Origin: Trichaptum fuscoviolaceum
Lineage: Eukaryota > Basidiomycota > Agaricomycetes > Hymenochaetales > Trichaptaceae
Assembly (NCBI GenBank): GCA_910574455.1
Contig: CAJSYZ010000011.1
Coordinates: 2,604,001-2,668,000, forward strand
Direction: 5' to 3'
Length of the DNA: 64,000 nucleotides
The notes beneath the pieces are model-generated. The model was not told where the DNA came from, did not search any database, and worked only from the letters and a program-made list of their open reading frames with translations. This document shows positions 39,001 to 50,250 of this stretch, in pieces. How positions within the stretch are numbered: position 1 is the stretch's first letter; the number at the start of each line of letters is the position of its first letter. Made by a program: the position numbers and the translations under genes.

Positions 39001-40197
39001 ACTTGAACCGCTGGCACCGTGACCGCAGTGACACTGGCAGCCTGAGTGGCAGGCTCATTAGTAATCTAGTACTACTACTAGTAGTAGTCGGGATGATGTT
39101 TAATCGCACTCACCATTACATTGACTTGACAGTACAAGATACTGATTCAGACGCAATGCAAGATTCAAACTTCAAACTCACAAATTGATCCTTTCTGAGT
39201 CTATCCCTGCCACTGGCACCTCAAGACCTCCACCCTCTTCACCGATGAAAGTGGAATCATCTGTGTTGCGAAGCGCCCTGACAGGGCGTTTTGTCTTGTC
39301 GTTCCGCCTTGACGTAGCGGGCGAGTCTATTATGTCCGTTTCTTCACCAGAAAGACTCTCGTTCGGTCCTGCAGGAGCGTGAAAGAATGCGTCGCTGGGA
39401 GTGGCGGCAGACCTGGACATCTTTGCGGTCTGCACACGTGTGCGAAATGGAAGTTCACCTTTGGAGTCTTCTTTCCTAGCTTTTTTTGCAGGCTTCCCGT
39501 TTGGCTCATCCATACTCGCTGCTTCGCATTAACGTGAGTCACAGGGTTCAACCTCCAAGCTTTGAGATCGTCTGAAAATGTATAGGTAATGTTACTCACG
39601 AATATCCAAGTCTTCGTTGTGTCCATCTTCACAATCCGATATGTCTTTAACATCGTTCTTCGAGTCTGTTTATGCCAGTTCAAATCTGTGTCATCACTGA
39701 TCTAAAGTTGAAGACTTACAACTAGATTCGCCTTTTGGCTTTCTACGTCCACGTTTGCCAGTGAGTTTGGGCACTGTTGAGCCCATCTGGGTGCGTGTCT
39801 CAAGAGCCTTCGACAAGTTGTTTTCAAGCTCTACGGTCTCTAGCATCGCTGCTTCTTGGTTCTCTGCTGCAGTCACCTTCTTGCGAACCTTGTCAGCTGC
39901 CTCTTGTTCTTTTGCTGCCCGTTTTTGCTCCGCAGCGAGTTTTTTCCTCTCTTTCGCAACCGCGACTTGCTGGGCCGCAGCTCTGCGGAAAGCTGTCCGC
40001 TCTTCCTTCTGCTTTTCCTTCTCTTCCTTCTCCTTCAATGCCTCATCCCGCCTTTCTGCCTGCCGTACTTTCCTTTTCTCTTTTTCTTCCTTCTCCCGCA
40101 ATATCTCCTCCTGTGTTCGTCTTGTTCTGAGTTGGTCAACAACTGCTCCGGGGTGCTTTTCCCTGTTCTTAGCCCTTGTCTGTCTTTGAGTTGACAT
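35963..40197 (-). CDS. Coiled-coil gene with DUF6532-like C-terminal domain, many mini-exons
   Basis: The first exon (40197 to about 39714) encodes a charged Lys/Glu/Arg/Ala coiled coil of about 160 residues beginning MSTQRQTRAKNREKHPG and ending in a basic GKRGRRKPKG patch that could be a nuclear signal. A Ser/Lys/Arg-rich disordered middle is encoded by a string of very short exons. Eight of them are phase-0 and multiples of three (38535-38458, 38394-38362, 38290-38249, 38193-38161, 38051-37986, 37914-37849, 37790-37731, 37669-37610). The C-terminal part (about 37300-36380) reads KVFDSVELIYETQFADI, KAEPFLWESWYSMERV and IGKPIGALALAATAV. From memory this resembles the DUF6532 region common in Agaricomycetes. 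The tail is acidic (Glu-Gly and Glu-Asp runs) and stops at 35963. Function is unknown. Such genes are often multicopy and transposon-associated. Junctions at about 39.6-38.9 kb and 37.6-37.3 kb are unresolved. Confidence 0.65.
36040..36086. repeat. Hexanucleotide microsatellite in a coding exon
   Basis: CTCGCC-type hexamer repeats (preceded by CTCGTC units) encode the alternating Glu-Gly and Glu-Asp tail of the minus-strand gene. Repeat-number change here would only lengthen or shorten the acidic tail, in frame. Confidence 0.85.
38925..39110. repeat. Word-array island A (inside an intron)
   Basis: A short stretch built from a recurring small set of words: ACTTGAA, CACTGGCA and its inverse, CCGTGAC/GTCACGG, CCTGAGT/ACTCAGG and the triplet palindrome CTACTACTAGTAGTAG (39070-39088). 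It interrupts the minus-strand coiled-coil gene between exons, so it is probably intronic. The same vocabulary recurs at 40330-40469, 46890-47480, 47730-48250 and 61040-61260. Confidence 0.7.
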
Positions 40198-40329
40198 TTT
40201 GTGCAGTGTTTTGAGACTTGTATGATGATAAGATGTGTCGAAGGTGCAAGTTCAAGATCAGGGAGGCGGGGGCGTCTATCTTAGACAAGTTGAAAATTTA
40301 CGCCCACTACTACCGTGACTACTCTATGA

Positions 40330-40469
40330 CTAATTTTAACTCAGGTTCAAGTTCACTGGCACTCCGAGTCCGACTCACTGCCAGTGCTAGCAGCCTGCCA
40401 GTGCCAGTGAGGCTCAGCTGTGAGTCCCAATTGTCGACGTGTACTACTACTGAGGTTACATTCAAGTTG
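40330..40469. repeat. Word-array island B (divergent promoter)
   Basis: The same word set as island A fills the gap between the start of the coiled-coil gene (minus) and the start of the Plavaka-type gene (plus). GGTTCAAGTTC, CACTGGCA, CTCCGAGTCCGACTC, GCCAGTGCCAGTGAGG and TACTACTAC are visible. It ends at the transposase ATG. The position suggests it acts as, or inserted into, a shared promoter. If the element is CACTA-like, it could also be a subterminal motif array. Confidence 0.65.
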
Positions 40470-43400
40470 ATGCCAGCGACACGGAAAAAGCACGATCCCT
40501 TTCATTTTCCACCAACTATTCGATGCACCTTGCCTGGCTGTAGTAGGATGTTCAAGAGTCAATCTGGAAGAGCAAGACATGAATATTCAGCTCATCCGAC
40601 GTCATTCTTGGCAAATTCTTCTGCCTGTGGTCATGAATATGAATCGTCACCTATTCGACCCATACGAGCTCCAAGTCCTCAACTTGAAGCTCTCCTGAGG
40701 TCGTCCGAACTTCCATCAGAGGGTCATCTTGAGAGCGGCTCTGACTCCTACGATTACGATATTTCCATGCTTACACAGGATATCTCGATGCTCAGTATAG
40801 GCCGAGACGAGCTGCTTCAAGATTTGGACAGACCTGATTCTCTGTCCCATTCTGTCACCGGAAGTGACAGTGGCCGTTCTGAAGACTTGGATTCCGACAT
40901 TGGAGATTATAAGGAGAGCGAGGATAACTTGAAGGTGTATCACAGATACTTGAATGGTGCGCGCCAAATCAATTGTTCCCGGTTTACTGTAGCATTTTGA
41001 CACCAAACATTGTGCAGCCACTCCATGTGATGCAGAAGGGAACTTCTTAGAATACGAAGACTCACCCGCTCCGCGAAACGAATCTGCGTCAAATGACTGG
41101 TTTCCATATTCGTGCCGAGCAGATTTTGAGCTCGCAGATTTTCTCTATCGGGAAGAGCAAATGTCTGCTGGGAACATAACAAAGCTTCTGGGAATCATGA
41201 AGGCTTATCAGCTGATTCAGGAGGCGGAGAATGTAAAATCTTGCGGATGTTCCGAATTGGATGCGACCATTGCCTGACGATGACTTGGATCTGGGTTCAA
41301 CTAGTACGCTACTCGATGGAGATGCGCAAAAAATGTATAACGCCATTGATGCTACGAAAGTCGGTGATGTGTCTTGGAAATCCTTTAGTAACTTCTACAC
41401 GGACGATCATAGCCAAAAGGCAACAAACGAGAACACCGAGTCATGGAAGAGGAAAGAATATGATGTATGGTATCGGGATCCTTTGGAAGTGATCCGGAAT
41501 TTGGTGGACAATCCGGCGTTGGAAGGCGAATTTGACTATGTCCCGTTTCGTGAGTATCAGCCGAAGGAGGACTCTGATGACAACAAAGAACGAGTCTTCA
41601 GAAACTACATGTCCGGAAACTTTGCTTGGGAACAGGCTGTAAGTCATGAATCATGCAGCATTCAAAGTTGGAAGAAGTGTATTGATAATCCTTGACTTAG
41701 AACAAAATCTTCGCCGAAGATAAAGCGGTCCATGGGTCTATGTTCGTTCCGGTCATCTTAGGGAGCGACAAGACAACAGTCTCCGTTGGAACTGGCAACA
41801 ACGAATATTATCCGTTATATCTTTCAATAGGAAATGTATCTAACAAGGCCCGGCGGTCCCAAAAGCTGAATACAGTCCAGCTCGTAGCATTTCTAGCAAT
41901 ACCAAAGAGTGTGTGTCAAAAACTGAGCTATCCATTTGTGTTCTGATGCTTTGCAGCTGAACGGCAGTACGAAAAGTCGGATGAATTCCGCCGCTTTCGA
42001 CATCAAGTCTTTCATTCATCTATATCGAGAATCTTGAGACCACTGAAGAGCGCAATGTCCATAAACAACGAACAAACCATTTTCCGGTGCCCTGATGGTC
42101 ACTTGCGTAGGTCGGTTCTCGGACTCGGCTCGTATATAGCCGATTATCCGGAACAGGTGAGTCTATGCGCAATATGCACTGGATGGTGCTGCAAGTAAGT
42201 ATTGTCCTTTCCAAAAATCACATCCGACTTGAGTTCGAGGAAATGGCTTAATGCGGCTACTATATAGATGTACAGCACCTCACAAGAACCTAGATAATCC
42301 GGAATTTGTTACAAATCCTCGAACAAAAGAGCTGCACGAACGATTGATAGAACAGGTGGATGACAATAGCATAAGTAGAGCCACAATTCGTAAGGAGTAT
42401 GGGTTCCACCAAGATATCGTCGTATGTGTTCCAACTTCAAGTTGTCCATTAGATGCACTTACCGCAACTTGAACTATGTCCCGTAGCCCTTCACCAATGA
42501 TTTTCCGCGTGCAGATATATGCGATCTCATTTCTCCAGACTTACTGCACCAAATCATCAAAGGCGTGTTCAAGGATCATCTTGTCGAGTGGATTTGCCAG
42601 AGCATGACCACAACAGAGCTGGATATTGTGGATAAAAGGTACTATTCCCTTACAAGTCGTGTGAATACCATTGCTAACTTTCACGTAGAATCAGAGTTGC
42701 TGCTCCTTTTCCCGGACTTCGCAGATTTCCCGAAGGTCGAGGCTTCAAGCAATGGACAGGTAATGATTCAAAGGCACTTATGAAAGTATGTGGTATTTTC
42801 ATCATGATCTTGTTTGAGGTGGTGGTTTGCTGATATCTGATGCAATCCGCTTACTAGGTGTATCTTCCGGCTATTGTGGGCATTGTACATGATGATATAG
42901 TTCACGCATTGAGTGCATTTCTGGACTTCTGTTACCTTGTGCGTCGGTACACGATTACAGCCTCAACTCTTGATCAGATTAAAGCCTCTCTGGATCACTA
43001 TCATCAATATCGCAAAATATTCATAGCTAAGGGCATCCGGGATAACTTCTCACTTCCACGACAGCATGCCATGATTCACTATCCTACAATGATCCCTCTC
43101 TTCGCTGCACCAAGCGGGCTGTGCTCATCAATCACAGAGAATAAACACATTTACGCGGTCAAGGAAACGTGGCGACGCTCAAACAGAAATGATCCTTTGG
43201 GTCAGATGATCACAGCAAACCAACGTCTCAGTAAACTTATTGCATCGAGGGCAGACTTCAAGAGGCGTGGAATGCTGGAAAGCCTCTGGCTGAGGCTTCA
43301 TGGAGAGCTTTGCAAGATGTTCTGCGCAGGAATATGTCAGAGTCGGAGACAGATGACGCTGAGAGGACCCGAATTCGGAAGGAGCAGATGCACCATCATG

Positions 43401-44456
43401 ATACACCCGTAGCTGGCGCAGCTGATGATACAGAGGACTTCTTCGATGACATTGTGGGCAATAATGAACTCAACGAAATTGCAGACCTGGAAGATCCCGA
43501 AAACGTAGTGTATGGGCCACATCATCTTGCGGTTCATGGCATACTACATGCTGAACGCCAGATCCGCTTGGGTGGCAGAAATGACCCTTTGAGCTTGATC
43601 TTAATGGCTTCCAAGCAACGTGGGTATTACTTGGTAACCCATGCTTTGGTGTTGCACATCTGACTTCTTTGTTGTCATCCTTGCAGAGTCCAGTAAGGTG
43701 TATCCTAAACAGCTCAACACGCTTGCGGCGATAAAAGGTCATCCAGAGCTCCGACAGCTCCGACAGCTCATAAAAAAATACTTATTCAACAAGTACGAGA
43801 ATCACATCTCCAACTCAAGGGGCTCCTCTGGCAGAGCCCAACCAGCAGTTGAATTGGACACAAGCAATGACTTTTCAATATTCCATTCAGCCACTGCTTT
43901 CTTTGCCTACCATGGCGAATCGATCCCTATAGAACAAGCAATGAGGGAGGCGATCAGGTCCAATCCCTCTTGGCGCGGAAAAGCAAGACGTGATGCAGTC
44001 CTTGTTCGAGTTAGCTCCTGCATAAAGGGGTTTGCAGGAATGAGAGTTGCCCGGGTTATGCTTCTTTTTTCCTTCACCGCTAAAGGGGAACGTCAGGACT
44101 GCGCTCTCGTCCAATTTTTCAAGCGTGTTGGAGATTCACCCGACCTGAAAACAAGAATGTGGATAGTCGAACCGGAGTATGAGTTAGAGAGCTCTACCAC
44201 CTGTGTCGGATGCTGTACTGGAGTGAATGCCAGTGGCAGATGTCGCTATCACCGCGACTGCAAGGCTCCGAAGCAATCTGTGATAGATGTAGGGGACATC
44301 CTCCGTTTGGCCCACCTCCTGGGGGTTCCGAAGGGTGATGAATGTCCTCCAAAGTCATTGACACCTGAGGAGACCCTGGATTTTTATGATAGATTCTATG
44401 TTAACCGATTTGCTGACATGCACATGCACCAAACACTGTACGAAGCTAGACAATAA
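40470..44456 (+). CDS. Plavaka-type transposase gene, probably decaying
   Basis: From the ATG at 40470 the frame encodes a C2H2 finger (C19, C24, H37, H42: CTLPGCSRMF...HEYSAH) and an acidic linker. An intron at 40957-41017 leads to FELADFLYREEQMSAGNI. The core then has EYDVWYRDP, GEFDYVPFREY, FVPVILGSDKTTVSVGTGNN, EYYPLYLSIGNV, RCPDGHLRRSVLGLGSYIAD, SPDLLHQIIKGVFKDHL, AFLDFCYLVRR and LCSSITENKHIYAVKETWRR. The C-terminal part has PSWRGKARRD, VARVMLLFSF, CALVQFF and FYVNRFADMH. This matches my memory of basidiomycete Plavaka transposases (CACTA-like). Two places need a 1-2 base shift (about 41260 and 43280), so it is probably not functional unless these are base errors. A Cys/His-rich insert (CVGCCTGVNASGRCRYHRDC) occurs near the C-terminus. 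I could not identify terminal repeats. Confidence 0.82.
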
Positions 44457-44689
44457 TTACTAAGTTAAACTCTTCCGTTAGCACATTCAAGTTGCCACAT
44501 AGTACTACAAAGTGTATTGAGACTTGTTGTACAGTTTACATTGCCAGAGCCAGCGGCGACGACATCATGGTATTCATTGTTCGAGGTAATATAATTATCA
44601 ACAAATCTCAAAGCAACAAAGGGAGAAACTGGAGATGCAAGCATACTGTGTCCATTGTCAACCCACCACCTACGAGAGGGCTAATTCGG

Positions 44690-46870
44690 CTAGTAGTTGA
44701 GGCAACCTTGAGGACTTGAAGGCTTGGAGTCATCCTTTGACTTTATCGCCAATTCTAAATAATTGCGATACCCTAGAACTTCTTTAATATCAATTTTCAT
44801 CGCGATGCCCTTCGGGGTTTGTCTATCGAATGACGAGCACACCGCCTCCATCAGATACATTTGGTATCTGTGCATGTCCGCCTCCTGCAAGAAAGTTGTT
44901 CGAGTCGTCTGGCTATCTAAGGACCCTGCTGACGTCGATGCTGCCGTGTCCTGTCTTTCCTTCCCCTTGCCCTTCAAGTTCGTTTGATAGGCCTCCAATT
45001 CGTCCCTGTTATAGGCTGCTAACATATCAATAGAATCAAGGACAGCATCAGTCGACTCCTGCCCTTGATGTATGATCTTGTTTAAGAGCCCTTTTATGAC
45101 CACGCCTTTCCCATTCTGCATGACGACATCGAAAAGACCCTTTGTGGAGGCAATTTGCAACCATCTCTTGACAATCCTAAGCGCTCCTATCAATCTCCTC
45201 TGAAGATAATCCAATTCCTGGAAGCAATATTGAATCTTGTCAGCAGAATTATCTGCCAAAATTGCTGCTTCGGCGTTTTCCAAAAGCTCCAGAATATCTC
45301 TTGCCTCGAAAATAATTGCATAGTCGTTGGAGGTAACAGCAAATGCATCCCTCCTCTGGAAGAATGCGTCGTGAATATTGCACAGATTAATCGCCATTTC
45401 CCAAGATTTCTGCGTGTTGTCAAACTGTAGTAGCGTTTGATTGACCTCAGTTTGCTGGGGCTGAAAATGAAGCTGTCTAACCGCAGGCGTATTGTATTTC
45501 GATTGCAAACTCCCTGCTTCCGATATCGGTTGATAGAATGGCCTCAATGTCAGGGGCCGAAGATCGGGACGACGACGATTGGGAGGCTGAGATTGAGCCA
45601 CGAGAATCTTAGAGATGTCGACTGACATTCTTTGGAGATCGGCGTCAATGATTGCGATGAGTTCGTAGATTACGTCGTAGTAGGCCTGGAAGAGCGGTAT
45701 GAAGAATTGGAAAGCCTTAAGATTTTCGGCATCCCTATCGTATGAGTTCAATACTGCGAAAAACCCTACTGCCTTCTCTTCTCTATAATGTCCATATTGA
45801 GATAGCAGTTCTCTAAGACCTTCCGAGCCGTTGCGAGAATGAAGTCGGTAGTATTTATTCATGATTTTCTGAAACGCGCCCTCGTTCACCTCGAAGTAGT
45901 AGGAACCGAAGGGATCTTCAGTGCTCCGGCTGTCAAGGCATTTCTGTATGTCCGAATCTTTGAACCCAAGGACAATTGCGGAGGATTCCATGAAGAAGAA
46001 CCTTAGACTATCCAAGGTCTTCCTTACTCTAACAGCGTCGCCTGCTGCCCGTGACTAACAAGCGTAGGTTATTAGACGTTCTTTTTCGAAACATGATCCT
46101 ATTACTTACCCCAGCAACATTACTAGTCAAGAGATCGACATAAGAAGATATCTTGCTAAGAGTTTTTTTCATCGTATCAACCTGACCCTCCAAACTCGCA
46201 ATCCATCATCCGATGAAAGGCCTGGATGGCCTGAAGTCGAGCGAACCGACTCGTTGCCTTCTATGCCAGTGTGCGAAGCACTTTGTGCCATATTTTTAAG
46301 CAGTTCACCTATACTATCTCCGCGATCTCCGCCAGTGACAGGTGTTTGGACAAAACTGCCAGGTCCCGTGACGCCACTCACATTATCGGGCAGTGATGAT
46401 GGTGGCCTTGATGGTGGTGGAACAGATACCGGGAACGGTGCCCGATGACTCGGCGTTTCGTCCTCCTCAACTTTACGCCTTTTGCTGTCACTGGCAGGAG
46501 TACCTTCAGGTTCATTGTGATGGTGGCTACTAGGACTCCGAGTTGAAATGCGATCTTGAAGACTCGGACGTTGGCTACCACTACTCCGTTTTGGAGGGCC
46601 GGCAGAAATGCGATCTTCAAGAGCCTGAGGTCGGCTATTAGGACTCGGACTTGCAGGGCCGGAGAAAATGCGTTCTTGAAGAGAGCCATGACTCCCAGCT
46701 GAAGGGTTGTTCGAAGATCTATGTGCGTACGCTCTAACCCAGTCTGGAATTTGCGACGGGGGGCGCGATTGGTGCCCCCAGTTGCCTCGACCTCCATGAT
46801 TTGATCTCGCCCGCGGGGCAGATGTGCGTTCCTCAACTGTCTCATGAACGGGCCGTTTCCTTTTATCTAC
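44690..46870 (-). CDS. Unrecognised gene: disordered repeats, coiled coil and helical C-terminus
   Basis: The last exon (ends 44690) encodes about 450 residues of mostly helical sequence with no domain I recognise. It has a Lys/Gly-rich KGKGKERQD linker and stretches such as FEARDILELLENAEAAILAD. A phase-0 intron with a GTAAGT donor separates it from an exon encoding SLEGQVDTMKKTLSKISSYV, a likely coiled coil. The N-terminal exon (about 46860-46205) is Ser/Pro-rich with three imperfect repeats (SLQERIFSGP, ALEDRISAGP, SLQDRISTRS) and a DSKRRKVEEDE nuclear-signal-like patch. A one-base shift is needed near 46205 to join the disordered part to the coiled coil, by a missing G or decay. The true start is upstream in an exon I could not place, possibly inside the word array at 46890-47480. 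It lies 3' to 3' with the transposase gene and may be cargo of the same block. Confidence 0.55.
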
Positions 46871-46889
46871 AATTTAGCTATTGTCAGAA

Positions 46890-47480
46890 CCAACAAGGGG
46901 GTTCGACTCAAACTCAGGCTCACTGGACATTTTGGATATTTTGAACAAAACTGTGACTTGAAGCCTGATAGGAGGTTGTTTCGCTTTCTCCAACAGCTTC
47001 AAAATGGAGTTAAAACTGGTGCAATAGTATAGTAGCTGTGAGCCTACCAACTCCGAGTCCGACTCCGAGTCGTCGGAACCGAATAGTAGTATCTTGAACT
47101 TCGGTTCAAATTTAGAGATCAAGTTGCCAGTATACTAGTAGTAGTAGATAGTACTACTCAGGCTACAACTTGAAGTTTGAAGATCTCAGTCAGCGGATGA
47201 AGTTGAACTAGGAGACTGGTTGACTCACCGCCAGCCTGAGTACCGCCAGTGGCAGCCTCTGAACTAAAATTTAGGTGGCAGGGACTTCGACTTTAAGGTG
47301 AGAGGGCTTCAAGCTGTTGAAAAGAACAACCTTGAGTACTACTAGAGTACAGTACTACAGAGTATAGTAGACAAAGACACAATACGTCGATGCCACTGGC
47401 AGGGCATGGGGTAGTCAGGCTACTAAATGCGGAACTTGAATCTGAACTTGAAGCCAGACTTCTCAGGCTCACGCCACTCA
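46890..47480. repeat. Word-array island C
   Basis: About 590 bp dominated by the recurring words ACTTGAA, ACTCCGAGTC, CTCAGGCT, GCCACTGGCAG and TACTAGTAGTAG. The order and spacing are irregular, so it is not a simple tandem repeat. A minus-strand frame through part of it reads an acidic Ser/Asp/Glu peptide, which may be an incidental product of the ACTCGGAGTC word or a first exon of the neighbouring gene. Confidence 0.7.
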
Positions 47481-47743
47481 GCCACTGTATTTGGCAACAA
47501 TTGTCGGAGATGCGCACCTCCGGTTACGGTGATATTCATTTCGGATTCGAATCACAAAAGGATGATGCAGTGATGTCGGAACTTGCGGAATATCATCCAC
47601 AGATTAAGGTAACTAGGGCTAACAAGGGCTCGAGTACATGGAAAGCGTGGTTTAATGAGGAGCACCACAAGGTTGAGCGGGAACGAGCAGCATTGGAACC
47701 TTTTAATTCACTTAAACCGCAGACTCGGAGTCAGACGAAGTAG
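47481..47743 (+). CDS. Short unrecognised open frame between word arrays
   Basis: About 85 residues of protein-like sequence, including GYGDIHFGFESQKDDAV, HPQIKVTRANKGSSTWKAWF and a basic C-terminus ending in TAG at 47741. It sits as an island of normal complexity between two word arrays. The frame opens upstream into the array, so the true 5' end is unknown. It may be a surviving exon of a larger gene. No domain recognised. Confidence 0.3.
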
Positions 47744-48250
47744 CCTGCCAGTGAGGACTCAGGCTTGTACTCATACTATTTCTAACTGTTTTCTTTTCGT
47801 AGTATTACCTCATACCAGTGCATACCACTAGTATTCAAGTTGTGTCTTTGTATGTTTGTCTCCTGTTCTGTGTTCGTCGACCTTATACTTGTGTTTTCTG
47901 TGCATCGGTATTCAAGTTGTTGTATGACTGTATGTAAATAAAAAACGATATGAATTGTTTACTAACTATTCCGAGTCGGACTTGGACTCACTGGCACCAG
48001 TGATGCTCTAATTACTGCTTGATAAATTCACGACTGGCTCGAATCCGGGTCTACCAACCTGAAGACCGAACATCGTTACGGGTCACTGTTCGGCAACTTG
48101 AACTTTTGAGCTGAACTTGAAGTCCCACGACTCGGTCTCAGGCTCAGACTCGGAAGTTCTTCCGACTCGGAGGTCAGCTTGAAGTCGGAAACTACTAGTA
48201 CTAGTAAACTAAGCCTGAGGGGCGAAGGTCGGTCCGGCTACTACTACAAC
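47744..48250. repeat. Word-array island D
   Basis: The same vocabulary again: GCCAGTGAGGACTCAGGC, TTCAAGTTGT (twice), CCGAGTCGGACTTGGACTC, CACTGGCACCAGTG, ACTTGAAC, CTCAGGCTCAGACTCGG and ACTACTAGTACTAGT. It is interrupted by more ordinary sequence at about 47800-47960 and 48010-48090. No gene is visible inside. Confidence 0.65.
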
Positions 48251-48879
48251 TGCTCTGCTCGACAACTATTAGGTATAATAATTTTAATGGAATGACCGGT
48301 TGTTATTCTCGGGACGTTCTAGGTCAGAGGGAACTGGACGGCTTGACTTATGCTATTGCCTTCTGGCAGACGACGGAGGAGCTGGATCAAATGGGCTTTG
48401 CGACCAACCTTGATTCAAAGACAGACACGCAACTTGGTAGTATTGTTTTCCCGACTCCGAGTCAGCAAGAGCCCGACGTGGACATCGCCGCTCGCCTTTT
48501 CCCAGACTGAGCCCCTTCCTCAACTCCCCCACCATGCGCACAAACTCTCTCATCTCATCCTCTTGCACTACCTTGAGGCTTGTCATTTTCTTCAACCTTG
48601 GCGCTGTCTCCTTCACATACGACATCTTCCATGCGCTGCTCTCCTGCACTTTGTACTAAATTATGTCGTAACAGATCTGGGCGGAATGGGAGACAGAGGT
48701 CTGCACGAGCATGGCACAGGAGTTCAAGGCTGGTGAGTTTATTCTCCTTCTCAATCCTTTTACTTCACGTTATTTACATACCATTTGATACAGAATCCTA
48801 GCTCACACCGTTTACAGCGCACGCAAGATGGTGCAATTCTGGAACACCGCCAGACAGCACCACCACCATTGCCATCGCA
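48251..48879. other. Coding remnants upstream of the BCS1-like pseudogene
   Basis: Short plus-strand frames (48292-48510; around 48660-48740) look partly protein-like but do not connect and show no domain. They may be leftovers of an older gene or the 5' part of the BCS1-like gene. Nothing else is recognisable. Confidence 0.3.
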
Positions 48880-50250
48880 CTCCTGCTACTAGTAGTACCC
48901 AGCATCGACATGATGACTTCCCACGTGGGGTCTGACACTGGCATCACAGGCCCTCCGTCGTCCGCTACCACCACTGACAGCCATGGTCAGGTTGGAAACC
49001 AGAGACTTCCGGAGACACTTTCATTGTTGTGGGGACTGGTAAGTAGCCCTAGTAGTTATCCGCTATTGCAACAATAGCTCATGACCCGATGAACACAACT
49101 ACATGACTGGCTGATGCTATGGTTGTTGAAGCGCTTAGAATGCCAGCACGCTTACGAGTTCGAGACGACAGCGCGCACCATCTTGCCGGGCAAGTCTTCT
49201 TTTAGAGACAAGTCATTCGGAGATGAGGAGCTCAAAGGCTTCCAGTTTGCCTCACCAGACGACCATCAAATTCATATCTATTTCGCTGATTCCATGGCTC
49301 ATGGCGGGGATTTAAGAGATGCTCCTTGCCGACACAAGGGACTTCTTGCAATCAGAGAAGGTATGTACATGAAGTGCCACACATCGACTGAAAGTTTAAC
49401 CTCTCTTTCTGAATCAGTGGTGCGCTGACCGTGGTAACCACTCTCGTCGCGACAATTTCCTCTATCGTGTCCCTGGCTTGGGCAGATCATCGTTGATCCA
49501 TGCCCTTGCTGGCGCGCTCATGCTCGACATTCTCGCCATCTCACGTTCCGCTTTTTGGATGAACGATGTGACGTTGTCGTCGCTTATGGGCCGTGTGCCT
49601 GCCCCGTGTATTGTCCTTCTCGAGGACCTTGACGCTGCATTCACTCGCTCAACTTCGCGCGACGGGTCCTCAACCTGTGTTCCTGGTGGTAAGAAGAAGA
49701 GATCTTTGTTGTCCGACAACAAGGATAAGATGACGATGATGACGACAATGAAGAAATTGGCAAGAAGAAGAAAAGCAAGAAATATGACACTCTATCCGAC
49801 GTGAACACGCTCTCTCTTTCTGGCCTTCTTAATGCACTTGATGGTGTCGCCGCTGCTGTTGGCCGCTTCCTCGTCCCGTCGCAGCGACGAACCATCTTGA
49901 GCGTTTCGACCCCGCGCTCTCGCACCCCGGTGGTATGGATGTTTGGATCGAGTTCAAAAGCGCAAGCCCTAGGCAGGCTCAAGCGCTCTTCTGCGACTTC
50001 TTCCTGTACGCGGACGTCAAGAAGCCCGAGATCACCAAACGCGAAGGCGAGCTCGATGGGATCAGCCTCCCCACCCCACCCCATCCTCTGGATCGATTTC
50101 GGAAATTCCGGTGTCGGTATTTGCGTCCGATGCCTCGAGTACCGCAACCTTGAGCTCGAGCTCATTGATGAGAGGTGCGTCAAACAGTCTACCTGACGTT
50201 GGCAAAGCAGCTCACGACGCAAATTGCGAATTCATCAAACGGGAAAAAGT
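48880..50250 (+). pseudogene. Decayed BCS1-like AAA ATPase gene
   Basis: Order of remnants on the plus strand: a BCS1 N-terminal-type piece (LMLWLLKRLECQHAYEFETT, about 49105-49170), an AAA module with a degenerate Walker A (VPGLGRSSLIHALAGAL, about 49470), GRVPAPCIVLLEDLDAAFTR with Walker B (about 49590-49640), SGLLNALDGVAAA (about 49820) and, in another frame, NHLERFDPALSHPGGMDVWI (about 49890-49950). BCS1 inserts the Rieske protein into complex III. Agaricomycetes also carry many BCS1-like paralogues of unknown role. Here the Walker A Lys is replaced by Arg, and frame changes occur around 49730 and 49880. The gene looks non-functional, though single-base errors cannot be excluded. Confidence 0.75.

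Noticed and set aside
39755..40194. Plus-strand hydrophobic open frames of 112-144 residues
   Set aside because: They are antisense to the Lys/Glu-rich coiled coil and look like membrane proteins only for that reason.
47985..48055. Possible tRNA with A-box-like TGGCACCAGTGATG and B-box-like CTCGAATCC
   Set aside because: No cloverleaf pairing. The A-box match is just the CACTGGCACCAGTG word of the array.
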